A stretch of DNA of 64,000 bases, taken from contig NZ_JAKIKX010000005.1 in assembly GCF_023283925.1 (NCBI RefSeq), positions 186,001 through 250,000 on the forward strand, read 5' to 3'. This DNA is from Shewanella marisflavi (lineage in GTDB: Bacteria; Pseudomonadota; Gammaproteobacteria; Enterobacterales; Shewanellaceae). Numbering within the stretch: the stretch's first letter is position 1; every line of letters starts with the position of its first letter. Of the stretch, positions 47,534 through 55,782 are shown in pieces. The notes below the pieces were generated by a model. It was not told the origin of the DNA. It did no database searches and worked only from the letters and a program-made list of their open reading frames with translations. The translations under genes and the position numbers were made by a program.

Positions 47534-48031
47534 ATGAAGACAAATCCTGATTTTTTTCCGCTGACTGATTTGGCGACTCGCTTTGTGGACCAGCTGGTAC
47601 AGTGTCGCCGTCTCGGCCTCAGCGTGCTTGAAGCCAGCGAACAGCATGTGTTGATCGAGCTTCCCTACAGTAGCGAACTGATTGGTTACCCTGATACAGG
47701 TGTGATCCACGGCGGCGTGATCACCACGCTTATGGATACCGCCAGTGGCACCGCAGTGGTCTGTAATATCTTTGACAAGTATAAGTCGCTGGAGTTGTCG
47801 CCAACCTTAGATCTGCGGGTCGATTATATGAAGGCCGCCGAGCCAAACAAGAGTGTCTACGGTTTTGCCGAGTGCTATAAATTGTCATCGAGCGTGGCTT
47901 TTACCCGGGCGATCGCCTATCAGGATTCTATCGATGATCCTATTGCCCATGCCGTGGGTTCATTTATGCGTATCAGTCCTGAAATGGTGGGTGAAGCCTT
48001 TAGACAGGCGCTAATGGGAGAGGGCCAATGA
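47534..48031 (+). CDS. PaaI-family hotdog thioesterase (first of two)
   Basis: A 165-residue hotdog-fold protein. The catalytic motif is VIHGGVITTLMDTASGTAVV, and LDLRVDYMKAAEP is the following strand. Such enzymes hydrolyse acyl-CoA thioesters, often aromatic or medium-chain. Start at 47534 follows GGAGAG; an in-frame TTG or ATG upstream at 47510 is weaker. It overlaps the second thioesterase gene by 4 nt, and the two may form a heteromer. Confidence 0.85.
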   Translation: MKTNPDFFPLTDLATRFVDQLVQCRRLGLSVLEASEQHVLIELPYSSELIGYPDTGVIHGGVITTLMDTASGTAVVCNIFDKYKSLELSPTLDLRVDYMKAAEPNKSVYGFAECYKLSSSVAFTRAIAYQDSIDDPIAHAVGSFMRISPEMVGEAFRQALMGEGQ

Positions 48032-48492
48032 CAGTACCTGAGCAAGATACCCACAAAGCTTTGAATGTTAAAGATATCGTTAAGAAGGCGACCGAGCTTA
48101 ATGATTTCGGCCATCTCTTAGATCACGTACCTTATGCTAAGTTTATTGGTATGCAGGTGGTGCGTTTCGGTGATGAGTTGGTGTTTCAGTTACCCAAAAA
48201 AGATGAAAATATCGGCAACCCTACCTTACCAGCACTCCATGGTGGCGTGATTGCCGGATTTATGGAGATGTCGGCTATTGTGCAGTTAATGGTGTTTATG
48301 CAAACCACTAAGGTGCCTAAGATCGTCGATTTCTCGATAGACTATTTAAGGGCGGGACACCATAGAGATAGTTTTGCCGAGTGTAAAATTACCCGTCAGG
48401 GCCGCCGTGTGGCCAATGTGAATATCAACTGCTGGCAAACCAATCGTAAGGCGCTCATTGCCACTGCCCGAGCCCACTTTTTGATTGAGTGA
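48028..48492 (+). CDS. PaaI-family hotdog thioesterase (second of two)
   Basis: A 154-residue hotdog protein paralogous to its neighbour. The active-site segment is ALHGGVIAGFMEMSAIVQLM and DFSIDYLRAGHHRDSFAECK follows. ATGA overlap with the upstream gene shows translational coupling. In this copy the LMDTASG segment of the first is replaced by FMEMSAI, so the two probably differ in substrate or one is a regulatory partner. Confidence 0.84.
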   Translation: MTVPEQDTHKALNVKDIVKKATELNDFGHLLDHVPYAKFIGMQVVRFGDELVFQLPKKDENIGNPTLPALHGGVIAGFMEMSAIVQLMVFMQTTKVPKIVDFSIDYLRAGHHRDSFAECKITRQGRRVANVNINCWQTNRKALIATARAHFLIE

Positions 48493-48525
48493 TCAGATAC
48501 GCTTCGGCGTGTAAGGAGAATACTG

Positions 48526-48915
48526 ATGAAGAAGGGATTAGCCATAGTTGCCATTCTGTTCGGGCTGAGTGCCTGTGCGCCCCATACCGGCGGGATCATG
48601 GCGAGCTCTACAGGTGAAAGCAGGGTTGATAACCGCTCCTTTCATTCCGACGTGGATGTCACAGGAGTCCTGACTGTAGTAGATGCGGGATTTTTAAGGG
48701 CCCGCGGCACTATTATCAGTAAGGCAAAGACAGATTTGCAGCTGCAATATAAGTTTACCTGGTATGACATTAACGGCGCCACCATCGAAGATGAGGGAGT
48801 TAGCTGGAAGTCCCTTAAGTTACATGGAAAGCAGCAGATGCAGGTGACCGCTTTGTCCCCCAATGCTAATGCAGTGCGGTGTGAGCTCTATGTTAGACAG
48901 GCCTATTCAAACTAA
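48526..48915 (+). CDS. YcfL-family (DUF1425) lipoprotein
   Basis: A 129-residue outer-membrane lipoprotein with lipobox LSAC at residue 17. The mature domain (GTIISKAKTDLQLQYKFTWY then DINGATIEDEGVSWK) matches the YcfL/DUF1425 fold. In E. coli ycfL sits between hinT and lpoB next to the thiamine kinase gene. Here a thiamine kinase lies downstream too, but lpoB is not present and the riboswitch operon intervenes. Function unknown. Confidence 0.8.
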   Translation: MKKGLAIVAILFGLSACAPHTGGIMASSTGESRVDNRSFHSDVDVTGVLTVVDAGFLRARGTIISKAKTDLQLQYKFTWYDINGATIEDEGVSWKSLKLHGKQQMQVTALSPNANAVRCELYVRQAYSN

Positions 48916-48935
48916 GGTCGCTATATATTGATTAA

Positions 48936-48962
48936 AACGTCGGCATTGCCGGCGTTTTTTTA
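48936..48962 (+). terminator. Rho-independent terminator after the ycfL-like gene
   Basis: AACGTCGGC-ATT-GCCGGCGTT (one G-T pair) with a T7 tract, separating the hinT group from the riboswitch. Confidence 0.8.
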
Positions 48963-49027
48963 TGGGCCATGCGCAAAATATGCGTTAAAAATGTCAACTC
49001 TTTGTATGACTCATGTATAATCGGCCT

Positions 49028-49132
49028 CGCCAAGGGGTGTTAACGCCAAGCTAAAGGCTTCGCATTGACTGAGATGTTCGCTAGACAAACCCTTAGAACC
49101 TGATCCGGCTAATACCGGCGTAGGAATGGGCC
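49028..49132 (+). ncRNA. TPP riboswitch (THI element)
   Basis: Both conserved arms are visible. AAGGGGTG and CTGAGAT (49070) form the pyrimidine-sensing side; ACCCTTAGAACCTGATCC, the hairpin CGGCTAATACCGGCG and TAGGAA form the diphosphate-sensing side. This matches the THI-box consensus closely. It precedes a TonB receptor, thiamine-binding protein, PnuT and kinase, so it shuts the salvage operon when TPP is high. Confidence 0.95.
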
Positions 49133-49189
49133 ACAACACTAGATTTAACACTATCTAACTGTGCATTCTTTCTCGCTTTTTTAAGTGCC

Positions 49190-49214
49190 GGATCTCAATA
49201 TTTATTTGAGGTCC
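49190..49214 (+). promoter_or_regulatory. Hairpin sequestering the Shine-Dalgarno of the thiamine receptor
   Basis: GGATCTCAA pairs with TTGAGGTCC (nine pairs, one G-U) across a 7-nt loop. The right arm contains the GAGG ribosome site and ends one base before the ATG at 49216. It can hide the start when the riboswitch is bound, which argues for control of translation rather than of termination. Confidence 0.65.
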
Positions 49215-49215
49215 T

Positions 49216-51357
49216 ATGTTTACATTAAAATCCTATTCTCCTGTCGCCCTTGCCGTGGCGGCTGCATTAACCCAAACCACCGTTTTCGCCAGCGATACGC
49301 CTGTCACCACAGATGAGATGGAAGTGATTGTTGTCACCTCAGACTTTCGTCAGTCGAGCTTAGATAAGGTGCCTTCCAGCATTAGCGTTATCGACCAGCA
49401 GCAGATAGAAGATGAAGGGGCGCAGCATTTTGAAGATGTGCTCAACTCCATTGCTAACTTTAACTGGTCTGGCGGTAGCTCCAGAGCCAAATATTTTCAG
49501 ATCCGCGGTGTGGGTGAGCAGGAAGAGTATCAGGGAGCGCCTAACTCTTCTGTGGGTTACATCATAGACGATATCGATCTGTCGGGTCTGGGGATGGTCT
49601 CCAGCATGTATGACCTGCAGCAGGTGGAAGTACTGCGCGGACCGCAAGGGACGCGATATGGAGCTAACGCCTTGGCAGGCCTTATCTACCTTAAGAGTAA
49701 CGACCCGACCTCTGTATTTGAGCATGGCGCCGAGCTGCAGCTAGGTGACGATAATCTGCGTACCTTTAGCGGCTTTAGTTCAGGCCCCTTAAGTGATTCA
49801 GGCAAGCTGTTGTATCGCGTGTCGCTGCAACAACATGATCAAAATGGCTACCGAGATAACCTTTACCTGGGCCGTGATGATACCAATGCGCGGGATGAAT
49901 TTACCGGGCGCATCAAACTGCGCTGGTATGCCACCGATGATTTAGTGGCCGATTTCAACCTGATGCACGCCAATTTCAATAACGGCTATGATGCCTGGAC
50001 ATTAGATAATAACGGTTTTGATACCTTAACCGATGAACCGGGCGTGGATAAGCAGCGCACTACGGGCGGCTCGCTAAAATTGACCTATTCGGGCGCCGAG
50101 CATTTCGAGTTGGTCTCCTTAAGCTCTATGGCACAAAGTGATACTCATCATGGCTATGATGGTGACTGGGCCAACCCTGAATATTGGGCGGCGCGCAGTT
50201 GCGACGGGGAGCCTTGTCAGTATGATTATACTTGGAACAAACTGGGGGATCGCACCACGCTATCGCAAGAGTTTCGTCTAAGCTCGACGGATGCAGGCCG
50301 ACTCTTTAACGACAGTACCGACTGGTTGGTGGGCATCTATGGTCTCAGACTCACCGAAGACAATGACACCCTTGAATTCTATAACGGCTGGGAAGATGGG
50401 CTGACTGCCGAATATGAGGCAACCAATTTAGCACTCTTCGGTCAGTTAGATAGCGAGCTAGGTCAGGGCTATGCGCTCTCTGTCGGCGTACGCTTCGAGC
50501 GCCGTGAAAGCGAATACAGTGACTCGGCCGAAGATGCCTTTGCACCATCGGAAAACATGTGGGGCGGTCATATCGCCCTGAGTAAAGCCTTGAGCGATCA
50601 GCATCAAGCCTATGCCCGTATTGCCAGAGGGTACAAGGCTGGTGGCTTTAACATGTCACTTCCCCTATCGCTAAGCGACAAAAAAGAGTTCCAGGCAGAG
50701 ACCTTGTATAACTATGAGCTTGGCATCAAGTCTGAGTGGCTCGATGGTGATGCAAGCACCCATTTCTCACTCTTCTACATGGACAGACGGGATCAACAGG
50801 TCTCGGCTTCTCAGCAAAACCCCGATGAGCCACAGAAATTTATCCTATACGTCGAAAACGCGGGCAGCTCACACAACTATGGTGCCGAGCTTGAAGCCAA
50901 CTGGTATGCCACCGATAACTTAAAACTCTATGGCACACTGGGCTGGCTCGAGACAGCCTATGGCGATTATGTCTACCAGGATAAATATGGTGGGGAAGTG
51001 GATCTGAGCGGACGCGAATTGGCTCACTCGCCTAACTTTACCTACAGTGCTGGCGCCACCTATCGTAGTGACATGGGCTGGTTTGTTAACTTAACGACCA
51101 GTGGGAAGAGTAAGTTCTACTACTCTGACAGTAACGACTCTCAGTCTGAGGCCTATACCTTGTTTAATGCCCGCTTAGGCTATGAGACAGAGACCTGGTC
51201 GGCTTATCTGTGGGGACGCAACCTGCTTGATGAAAAGTACGGCGTGCGCGGTTTCTATTTCGGTAATGAGCCTGATAACGGCTGGGCGGATAAACAGTAT
51301 ATTCGTTACGGCGATCCGCGTCAGCTAGGCGTCACCCTTAACGTCAAATTCATGTAA
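49216..51357 (+). CDS. TonB-dependent receptor for thiamine or its phosphates
   Basis: A 713-residue outer-membrane receptor with a 25-residue signal (ending TVFA), TonB-box-like MEVIVVTSDF, plug (KVPSSISVIDQQQIEDEG; QQVEVLRGPQGTRYGANALA) and a barrel of the FecA type. THI-element control and the adjacent PnuT and YkoF-like genes indicate thiamine uptake. TonB receptors behind THI elements are known from Shewanella and Bacteroides. First gene of the salvage operon. Confidence 0.9.
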   Translation: MFTLKSYSPVALAVAAALTQTTVFASDTPVTTDEMEVIVVTSDFRQSSLDKVPSSISVIDQQQIEDEGAQHFEDVLNSIANFNWSGGSSRAKYFQIRGVGEQEEYQGAPNSSVGYIIDDIDLSGLGMVSSMYDLQQVEVLRGPQGTRYGANALAGLIYLKSNDPTSVFEHGAELQLGDDNLRTFSGFSSGPLSDSGKLLYRVSLQQHDQNGYRDNLYLGRDDTNARDEFTGRIKLRWYATDDLVADFNLMHANFNNGYDAWTLDNNGFDTLTDEPGVDKQRTTGGSLKLTYSGAEHFELVSLSSMAQSDTHHGYDGDWANPEYWAARSCDGEPCQYDYTWNKLGDRTTLSQEFRLSSTDAGRLFNDSTDWLVGIYGLRLTEDNDTLEFYNGWEDGLTAEYEATNLALFGQLDSELGQGYALSVGVRFERRESEYSDSAEDAFAPSENMWGGHIALSKALSDQHQAYARIARGYKAGGFNMSLPLSLSDKKEFQAETLYNYELGIKSEWLDGDASTHFSLFYMDRRDQQVSASQQNPDEPQKFILYVENAGSSHNYGAELEANWYATDNLKLYGTLGWLETAYGDYVYQDKYGGEVDLSGRELAHSPNFTYSAGATYRSDMGWFVNLTTSGKSKFYYSDSNDSQSEAYTLFNARLGYETETWSAYLWGRNLLDEKYGVRGFYFGNEPDNGWADKQYIRYGDPRQLGVTLNVKFM

Positions 51358-51405
51358 TAACCCTCACTAAGGGGCGAGCATTCAATCGCCCCAAAAGGAA
51401 CTAAG

Positions 51406-51666
51406 ATGAAACTAACAGCTGAAATCAGCATGTATCCGTTAAAGGATAATTATATCGAACCCATTCAATGGTTTATCGATAGGGTAGATACCTATGCCAA
51501 TATCGAGCGGCGAACCAATGCTATGGCCACACAGGTGTGCGGCGAGTATGGCGAGGTGATGGCGATGTTGGCAACCGAAATGCAGGCGGCACATGAGAAG
51601 TGGGGCAAGGCGGTATTTGTGGTCAAGTTTATTGGCGGCGAGTTGGATCTCTCTCACCAACAGTAA
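51406..51666 (+). CDS. YkoF/MTH1187-like thiamine-binding protein
   Basis: An 86-residue single-domain protein (AEISMYPLKDNYIEPIQWFI; EYGEVMAMLATEMQAAHEKW; WGKAVFVVKFIGGELD) of the COG0011 family, whose YkoF relatives bind thiamine pyrimidine moieties. No signal peptide is seen, so it acts in the cytosol. It lies between the receptor and PnuT in the riboswitch operon. Ligand inferred from family and operon. Confidence 0.78.
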   Translation: MKLTAEISMYPLKDNYIEPIQWFIDRVDTYANIERRTNAMATQVCGEYGEVMAMLATEMQAAHEKWGKAVFVVKFIGGELDLSHQQ

Positions 51667-51707
51667 TTCAAGACTGACCCACTGATAACAGGAGCGATGC
51701 TTAAGCT

Positions 51708-52361
51708 ATGACAGATCTCTGGTCTGCCTTATTGGCGACACTTTCCGGCGCCTTCGCCGAGGCCAATGGCCTGACAGCCTGGGAAGCCGTGGCGGTATTA
51801 CTGGCCTTGGCCTATCTGGCGCTCGCCATGCGCGGCAACATCTGGTGCTGGGCGGCAGCCTTAGTGAGTACGGCTATCTATACCGTGCTGTTTTGGGAGG
51901 TCTCTTTGCTGATGGAGTCGCTGCTAAATGTTTATTACATGGTGATGGCGGTTTATGGCTTCTGGCTGTGGCGATACGGTGGTGGCGATGAGAACGGCGT
52001 AGAGGTGGTTAGCTGGTCGCTAGGGCGACATCTCTATCTTATCCTGGCTACCAGCGTCGTTTCCTTAGTGGTCGGTCACTTGATGGCTAGCTACACCCAG
52101 GCGTCCTATCCCTATCTCGATGCAGCAACCAGCTGCTTTGCCGTGATGACCACCTACCTGGTGGCCCGTAAAGTACTGGAAAACTGGCTTTATTGGGTGG
52201 TGATCGATCTTGTTTCCATCTACCTGTATCTCAATAAGGGACTGATGCTGACCTCTTTGCTGTTTATTCTGTATGTGGGCATGGCCATAGGTGGCTACTT
52301 TTTGTGGCGAACCAGCATGCATCAGGGGATGGGCGAGGATGGCGCTTACTCCTATGAATAA
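51708..52361 (+). CDS. pnuT: PnuT thiamine transporter (PnuC family)
   Basis: A 217-residue inner-membrane protein with six to seven helices of the PnuC family. Recognisable stretches are WEAVAVLLALAYLALAMRGN, IWCWAAALVSTAIYTVLFWE and VYGFWLWRYGG, plus the C-terminal ENWLYWVVIDLVSIYLYLNK. PnuC proteins carry nicotinamide riboside; members behind THI elements are PnuT and carry thiamine by facilitated diffusion coupled to a kinase. The kinase is the next gene. Confidence 0.88.
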   Translation: MTDLWSALLATLSGAFAEANGLTAWEAVAVLLALAYLALAMRGNIWCWAAALVSTAIYTVLFWEVSLLMESLLNVYYMVMAVYGFWLWRYGGGDENGVEVVSWSLGRHLYLILATSVVSLVVGHLMASYTQASYPYLDAATSCFAVMTTYLVARKVLENWLYWVVIDLVSIYLYLNKGLMLTSLLFILYVGMAIGGYFLWRTSMHQGMGEDGAYSYE

Positions 52362-52399
52362 GCTGCCTTGTTACCCTTTACGCATAAGTAAGGGCCACT

Positions 52400-53440
52400 A
52401 TGGCGCTTAATCGTCAAGGGGCAACAACTTGGTTGCAACGCCATCTGCCTTCTAATGTACTAAGCGAGGTGGAAAGGGTTTTCGCAAAGCTGGGTTGCTA
52501 CATAGATGACAGCTGGGCAGTCGCTCCCTTGTCCCGCGGCCTAAGTAATCAGAACTATCACCTGGTGACTGGCAACGGGCAGTTTGTGCTGCGGATCAAT
52601 AGCCAGGCCAGCAGTCAGATCTGCAAGCGAGACGATGAGGTGATGAATTGGCGCCTGGCCCAAACAGCGCAACTGGCGCCTGAGTTACTTTATGTGTCAG
52701 ACGACAGTCGTTTTTATCTGAGCCGTTATATTCAGACCCAGCAGGACTGGAGTCAGCTGATGACGGCTAATCCCGCTCATCCGCTTATAGAGGAACATGA
52801 GTGTTGGCCTGGTGGCGAGCAGGCGCTGTTGAGGCTGCTGAAAGGACTCAGCGAACTGCCGTTACCGGCTAATTCTATGTCGGTAGGGGAACAGTGGCAT
52901 AGCTATTATCAGCAGCTTCAGACGATTGCCGATGGCCCAAGTTTGCCCGAAAGTTACCAGCAGGCATGGCAGCAGAGATGGCAGGCACTAAAGGCCCTTA
53001 GCGAGCGAGTCGATGAGTTACTGCTGAGCTTAGATGCCTGCATGGTGTCGCCCCAATTCAGTCACAGGGACTTGAATCCTCATAATCTGTTGATGAGTGG
53101 GGGGCGTCTGTGGTGTATCGATTATGAATATGCCTGTAGCTCCCATCCTCTAGTGGATCTTGCCAGTGTACTGGCGAGCCACAGGCTCTCCTCAAACCAG
53201 CGTCATAGTTTGATCTTGGGCTACCTAAGTGAACATCCCCACCTTAACGACAGGGCGCAGGCAGCGATTCCAAACGCGGTCGCCCTCTACTGGGTGTTTG
53301 CAGCCTGTTGGGCTCTGCTGATGGCAAGCCAGGGGGGGGCATGCTTTCAAGGCGTGCAGACCCAGCCTGATGCGAGTCTGCCCCATAGTGTGGCTGACTA
53401 CCTGCAATGTTTCGATGACTTTATGGCGTTAATAGCCTAA
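52400..53440 (+). CDS. thiK: Thiamine kinase-like aminoglycoside phosphotransferase-fold enzyme
   Basis: A 346-residue APH/choline-kinase-fold protein. The catalytic Brenner loop is FSHRDLNPHNLLM, and the metal site follows in LWCIDYEYACSSHPLVDLAS. Context (after pnuT in a TPP-riboswitch operon) indicates it phosphorylates imported thiamine, trapping it. Symbol is by function and context; another small-molecule kinase of the fold cannot be excluded. AAGGG precedes the ATG. Confidence 0.78.
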   Translation: MALNRQGATTWLQRHLPSNVLSEVERVFAKLGCYIDDSWAVAPLSRGLSNQNYHLVTGNGQFVLRINSQASSQICKRDDEVMNWRLAQTAQLAPELLYVSDDSRFYLSRYIQTQQDWSQLMTANPAHPLIEEHECWPGGEQALLRLLKGLSELPLPANSMSVGEQWHSYYQQLQTIADGPSLPESYQQAWQQRWQALKALSERVDELLLSLDACMVSPQFSHRDLNPHNLLMSGGRLWCIDYEYACSSHPLVDLASVLASHRLSSNQRHSLILGYLSEHPHLNDRAQAAIPNAVALYWVFAACWALLMASQGGACFQGVQTQPDASLPHSVADYLQCFDDFMALIA

Positions 53441-53578
53441 TTCTATTCAGAACTCTCATTTTTAGTGTCATAGACTATCTTCAAATAGACAGATTTGACG
53501 CGATTGATTTATCGGCCGAAATTTAAATCCTCTGATTTGGGTCTATTAGGTCATAACAAATTAATGAGAGAGTAAGCT

Positions 53579-54169
53579 ATGCAGAAGTTGTACGCCCAAT
53601 TTATCAAAGCCATAGGTCAGCTAGACGGGGTCGCGGCCTTGGCCCTCAGACTCTATCTGGCGCCGGTTCTCATGCAAGCAGGCTACAATAAGCTGTCCAA
53701 TTTTAGCGATACGGCGGCTTGGTTTGGTAATGCCGAGTGGGGTCTTGGCTTGCCAATGCCCGAGGTGATGGTGGCTCTGGCTGCAGGCAGTGAGTTTTTG
53801 GGTGGCATATTGTTGATCCTGGGCTTAGCCACCCGACTGATATCTATCCCCTTGATGGTCACCATGGCGGTGGCGGCCTTTAGCGTGCACTGGAAGAATG
53901 GCTGGTTAGCGATAGCCGATCCTAATTCCTGGCTGGCCAACGAGCAGGTATTGGCCTCGGCGGAGAAATTGGCTGCGGCCAAGTCTTTGCTTCAGGAACA
54001 TGGTCACTATGATTGGCTAACATCCTCGGGTAACTTTGTGATCTTGAACAATGGTATCGAATTTGCCATCACTTATCTGTTTATGTTGTTGGCCTTGCTG
54101 GTGATAGGCGGTGGTCGTTACACCAGCCTAGATTATTTTATCGCGCGGCGTTACCTAGTTAAAACATAG
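53579..54169 (+). CDS. DoxX-family inner-membrane protein
   Basis: A 196-residue protein with four to five helices. LYLAPVLMQAGYNKLSNF and LGGILLILGLATRLISIPLM are typical of the DoxX group, and the C-terminal half has LNNGIEFAITYLFMLLALLV. DoxX-like proteins have been linked to thiol or quinol oxidation and to redox stress; the exact activity is unknown. Monocistronic with a terminator at 54217. Confidence 0.85.
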   Translation: MQKLYAQFIKAIGQLDGVAALALRLYLAPVLMQAGYNKLSNFSDTAAWFGNAEWGLGLPMPEVMVALAAGSEFLGGILLILGLATRLISIPLMVTMAVAAFSVHWKNGWLAIADPNSWLANEQVLASAEKLAAAKSLLQEHGHYDWLTSSGNFVILNNGIEFAITYLFMLLALLVIGGGRYTSLDYFIARRYLVKT

Positions 54170-54216
54170 GCAAGTCATAGATATAGGCTAAGCAATCACC
54201 TTGGCCTAGAGTGATG

Positions 54217-54244
54217 AAATCCCACCAATTTGGTGGGATTTTTA
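54217..54244 (+). terminator. Rho-independent terminator of the doxX-like gene
   Basis: AATCCCACCAA-T-TTGGTGGGATT palindrome followed by T residues; the central AATT forms the loop. Confidence 0.82.
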
Positions 54245-54293
54245 TTGCCAATTTGCTACTCTCGAGCAAGATTTTAATTACAGGATAATCTTC

Positions 54294-54842
54294 GTGGATG
54301 CTATCGAACTTCTGTTAACCCGTCAGTCTAGTCCCAGATTAGTGGCGCCAGCGCCCGATGAAGCGCAGTTAAATCAGATCCTGGCAGCGGCTGTGCGCGT
54401 GCCGGATCATGGCAGCCTCACTCCCTGGGAGTTTATTATTGCCAAAGATGAAGGCTTAACACGTCTGGGCGCCTTATTTGTCGAAGCCATGCAAAGTGAA
54501 GGTGCCGATGAAGCGGCGCTGGCCAAGGCGGGCAATATGCCGCTGCGCGCCCCTATGGTCGTGACTGTGGTGGCTAAGGTGACGGAGCACCCTAAGGTGC
54601 CGCCACTTGAACAGCATATTGCCGCGGGTTGTGCCTGCATGGCGATGCAGCAAGCAGCCTTTGCCATGGGGTTAGGGGGGATTTGGCGTACAGGTCCCTT
54701 GGCGTTTAATCGCCATCTGCACCAGGCGATGGGCTTGTCGGCGCAAGATCAGATAGTGGGTTTTCTTTATCTGGGTACCCCTGCCGTGAAGGCGCCTTTA
54801 AAGCCGCAAAAGTCACCCGAATCAGCGGTGCGCTATCTTTAG
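54294..54842 (+). CDS. YdjA-like nitroreductase
   Basis: A 182-residue FMN flavoprotein of the small nitroreductase group. RQSSPRLVAPAPDEAQLNQI, VPDHGSLTPWEFIIAKDE (FMN site) and AAFAMGLGGIWRTGPL are the family marks. It reduces nitroaromatics or quinones with NAD(P)H. GTG start at 54294 has AGGA nine bases upstream. The family length of about 183 matches. Confidence 0.88.
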   Translation: MDAIELLLTRQSSPRLVAPAPDEAQLNQILAAAVRVPDHGSLTPWEFIIAKDEGLTRLGALFVEAMQSEGADEAALAKAGNMPLRAPMVVTVVAKVTEHPKVPPLEQHIAAGCACMAMQQAAFAMGLGGIWRTGPLAFNRHLHQAMGLSAQDQIVGFLYLGTPAVKAPLKPQKSPESAVRYL

Positions 54843-54961
54843 GTCGCACTTTATGGGTAAAACTTCGACTTTGGTCGGGTTTACACTGTGGAGAAAACTG
54901 GCAAAGTGAAGGGGAGCCTGCATCCTACCTATGCAAGGTTTTCACCCTAAGTGATTGTGTT

Positions 54962-54986
54962 GCCCGCGATTAGCGGGCATTTTTTT
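54962..54986 (+). terminator. Rho-independent terminator of the nitroreductase transcript
   Basis: GCCCGC-GATTA-GCGGGC stem-loop followed by A and seven T residues, 120 bp past the stop. The long 3' leader holds no recognised gene. Confidence 0.82.
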
Positions 54987-55009
54987 GTGGTGTGTTATCA
55001 ATGCCAGGC

Positions 55010-55741
55010 CTAGACGCCCACGCCGACATTAAGGGTTTCGAACCAGTCAAGGAACTGCTTGACCTGAGGACCGCGAAATATCCTGCCGTGTTGCGGGCAG
55101 AGGTATTGAATATCCAGCTTTCTCACCCGGTTTATCCAATCATTCTTGGCCCGATTCGAGGGCATCCACCTTTGGTGAAAATAGGCCATCTTGGCACAGT
55201 GCTGCTCGAAATCATCCACATAGATATCGGCTTGAGCATCTTCTAGGGCTGCCCCAACATCGCCGCTCATCAAGACCTTAGTCACAGGATCATAGACATG
55301 GAAATTACCTGAAGCATGCAGGTAGTGGGCGGGAATAAATTGCAGCTCCACCTGATCTAGGGCGAGACTGCCGCCATTATCGGCAATGGGCTCATAACTG
55401 ATGTTGTTCATGCCAAAGTGACGAATAAAGCCTTCCCACAGCCAGGGCGAGTAGAGTTTCGCCTTGGGTAGCGTCTGATCCCATAGTCCCAGCGACGAGA
55501 TAATATCCGGATCCTGGTGAGAAGCGAACAGGTGGGTTAACTGCTCCAGAGGAATATGTTTGACAATATTGGCCAGCATAGCGGCAAATAATTCTATGCC
55601 ACCAGGGTCCATCAAGAGGGCCTTATGGCTGCTGACGACCATGTACTGGTTGGTGTCGATGATCTTATCGGGTTTTTCGGGGTCGCGACCAAAGTAGAGC
55701 CACTTATGGGTGGGGGTTTCGATGATCAGCTCACTTTTCAT
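55010..55741 (-). CDS. ODP-type MBL-fold diiron (oxygen-binding) protein
   Basis: A 243-residue metallo-beta-lactamase-fold protein without the flavodoxin half of FprA. Putative metal ligands are the histidine and aspartates of SHQDPDIIS, the histidines of PAHYLHASGN, the aspartate of MSGDVGAAL and the histidine of CPQHGRIF. This matches the ODP domain, which carries a non-heme diiron site and senses O2 or iron rather than acting as a hydrolase. It follows a soluble chemoreceptor-like gene at 41 nt spacing, so a sensor role is inferred. Confidence 0.78.
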   Translation of the reverse strand: MKSELIIETPTHKWLYFGRDPEKPDKIIDTNQYMVVSSHKALLMDPGGIELFAAMLANIVKHIPLEQLTHLFASHQDPDIISSLGLWDQTLPKAKLYSPWLWEGFIRHFGMNNISYEPIADNGGSLALDQVELQFIPAHYLHASGNFHVYDPVTKVLMSGDVGAALEDAQADIYVDDFEQHCAKMAYFHQRWMPSNRAKNDWINRVRKLDIQYLCPQHGRIFRGPQVKQFLDWFETLNVGVGV

Positions 55742-55782
55742 GGAATCGACTCCTTGTTTTATGATTATGGGTGGTGCCGTGG

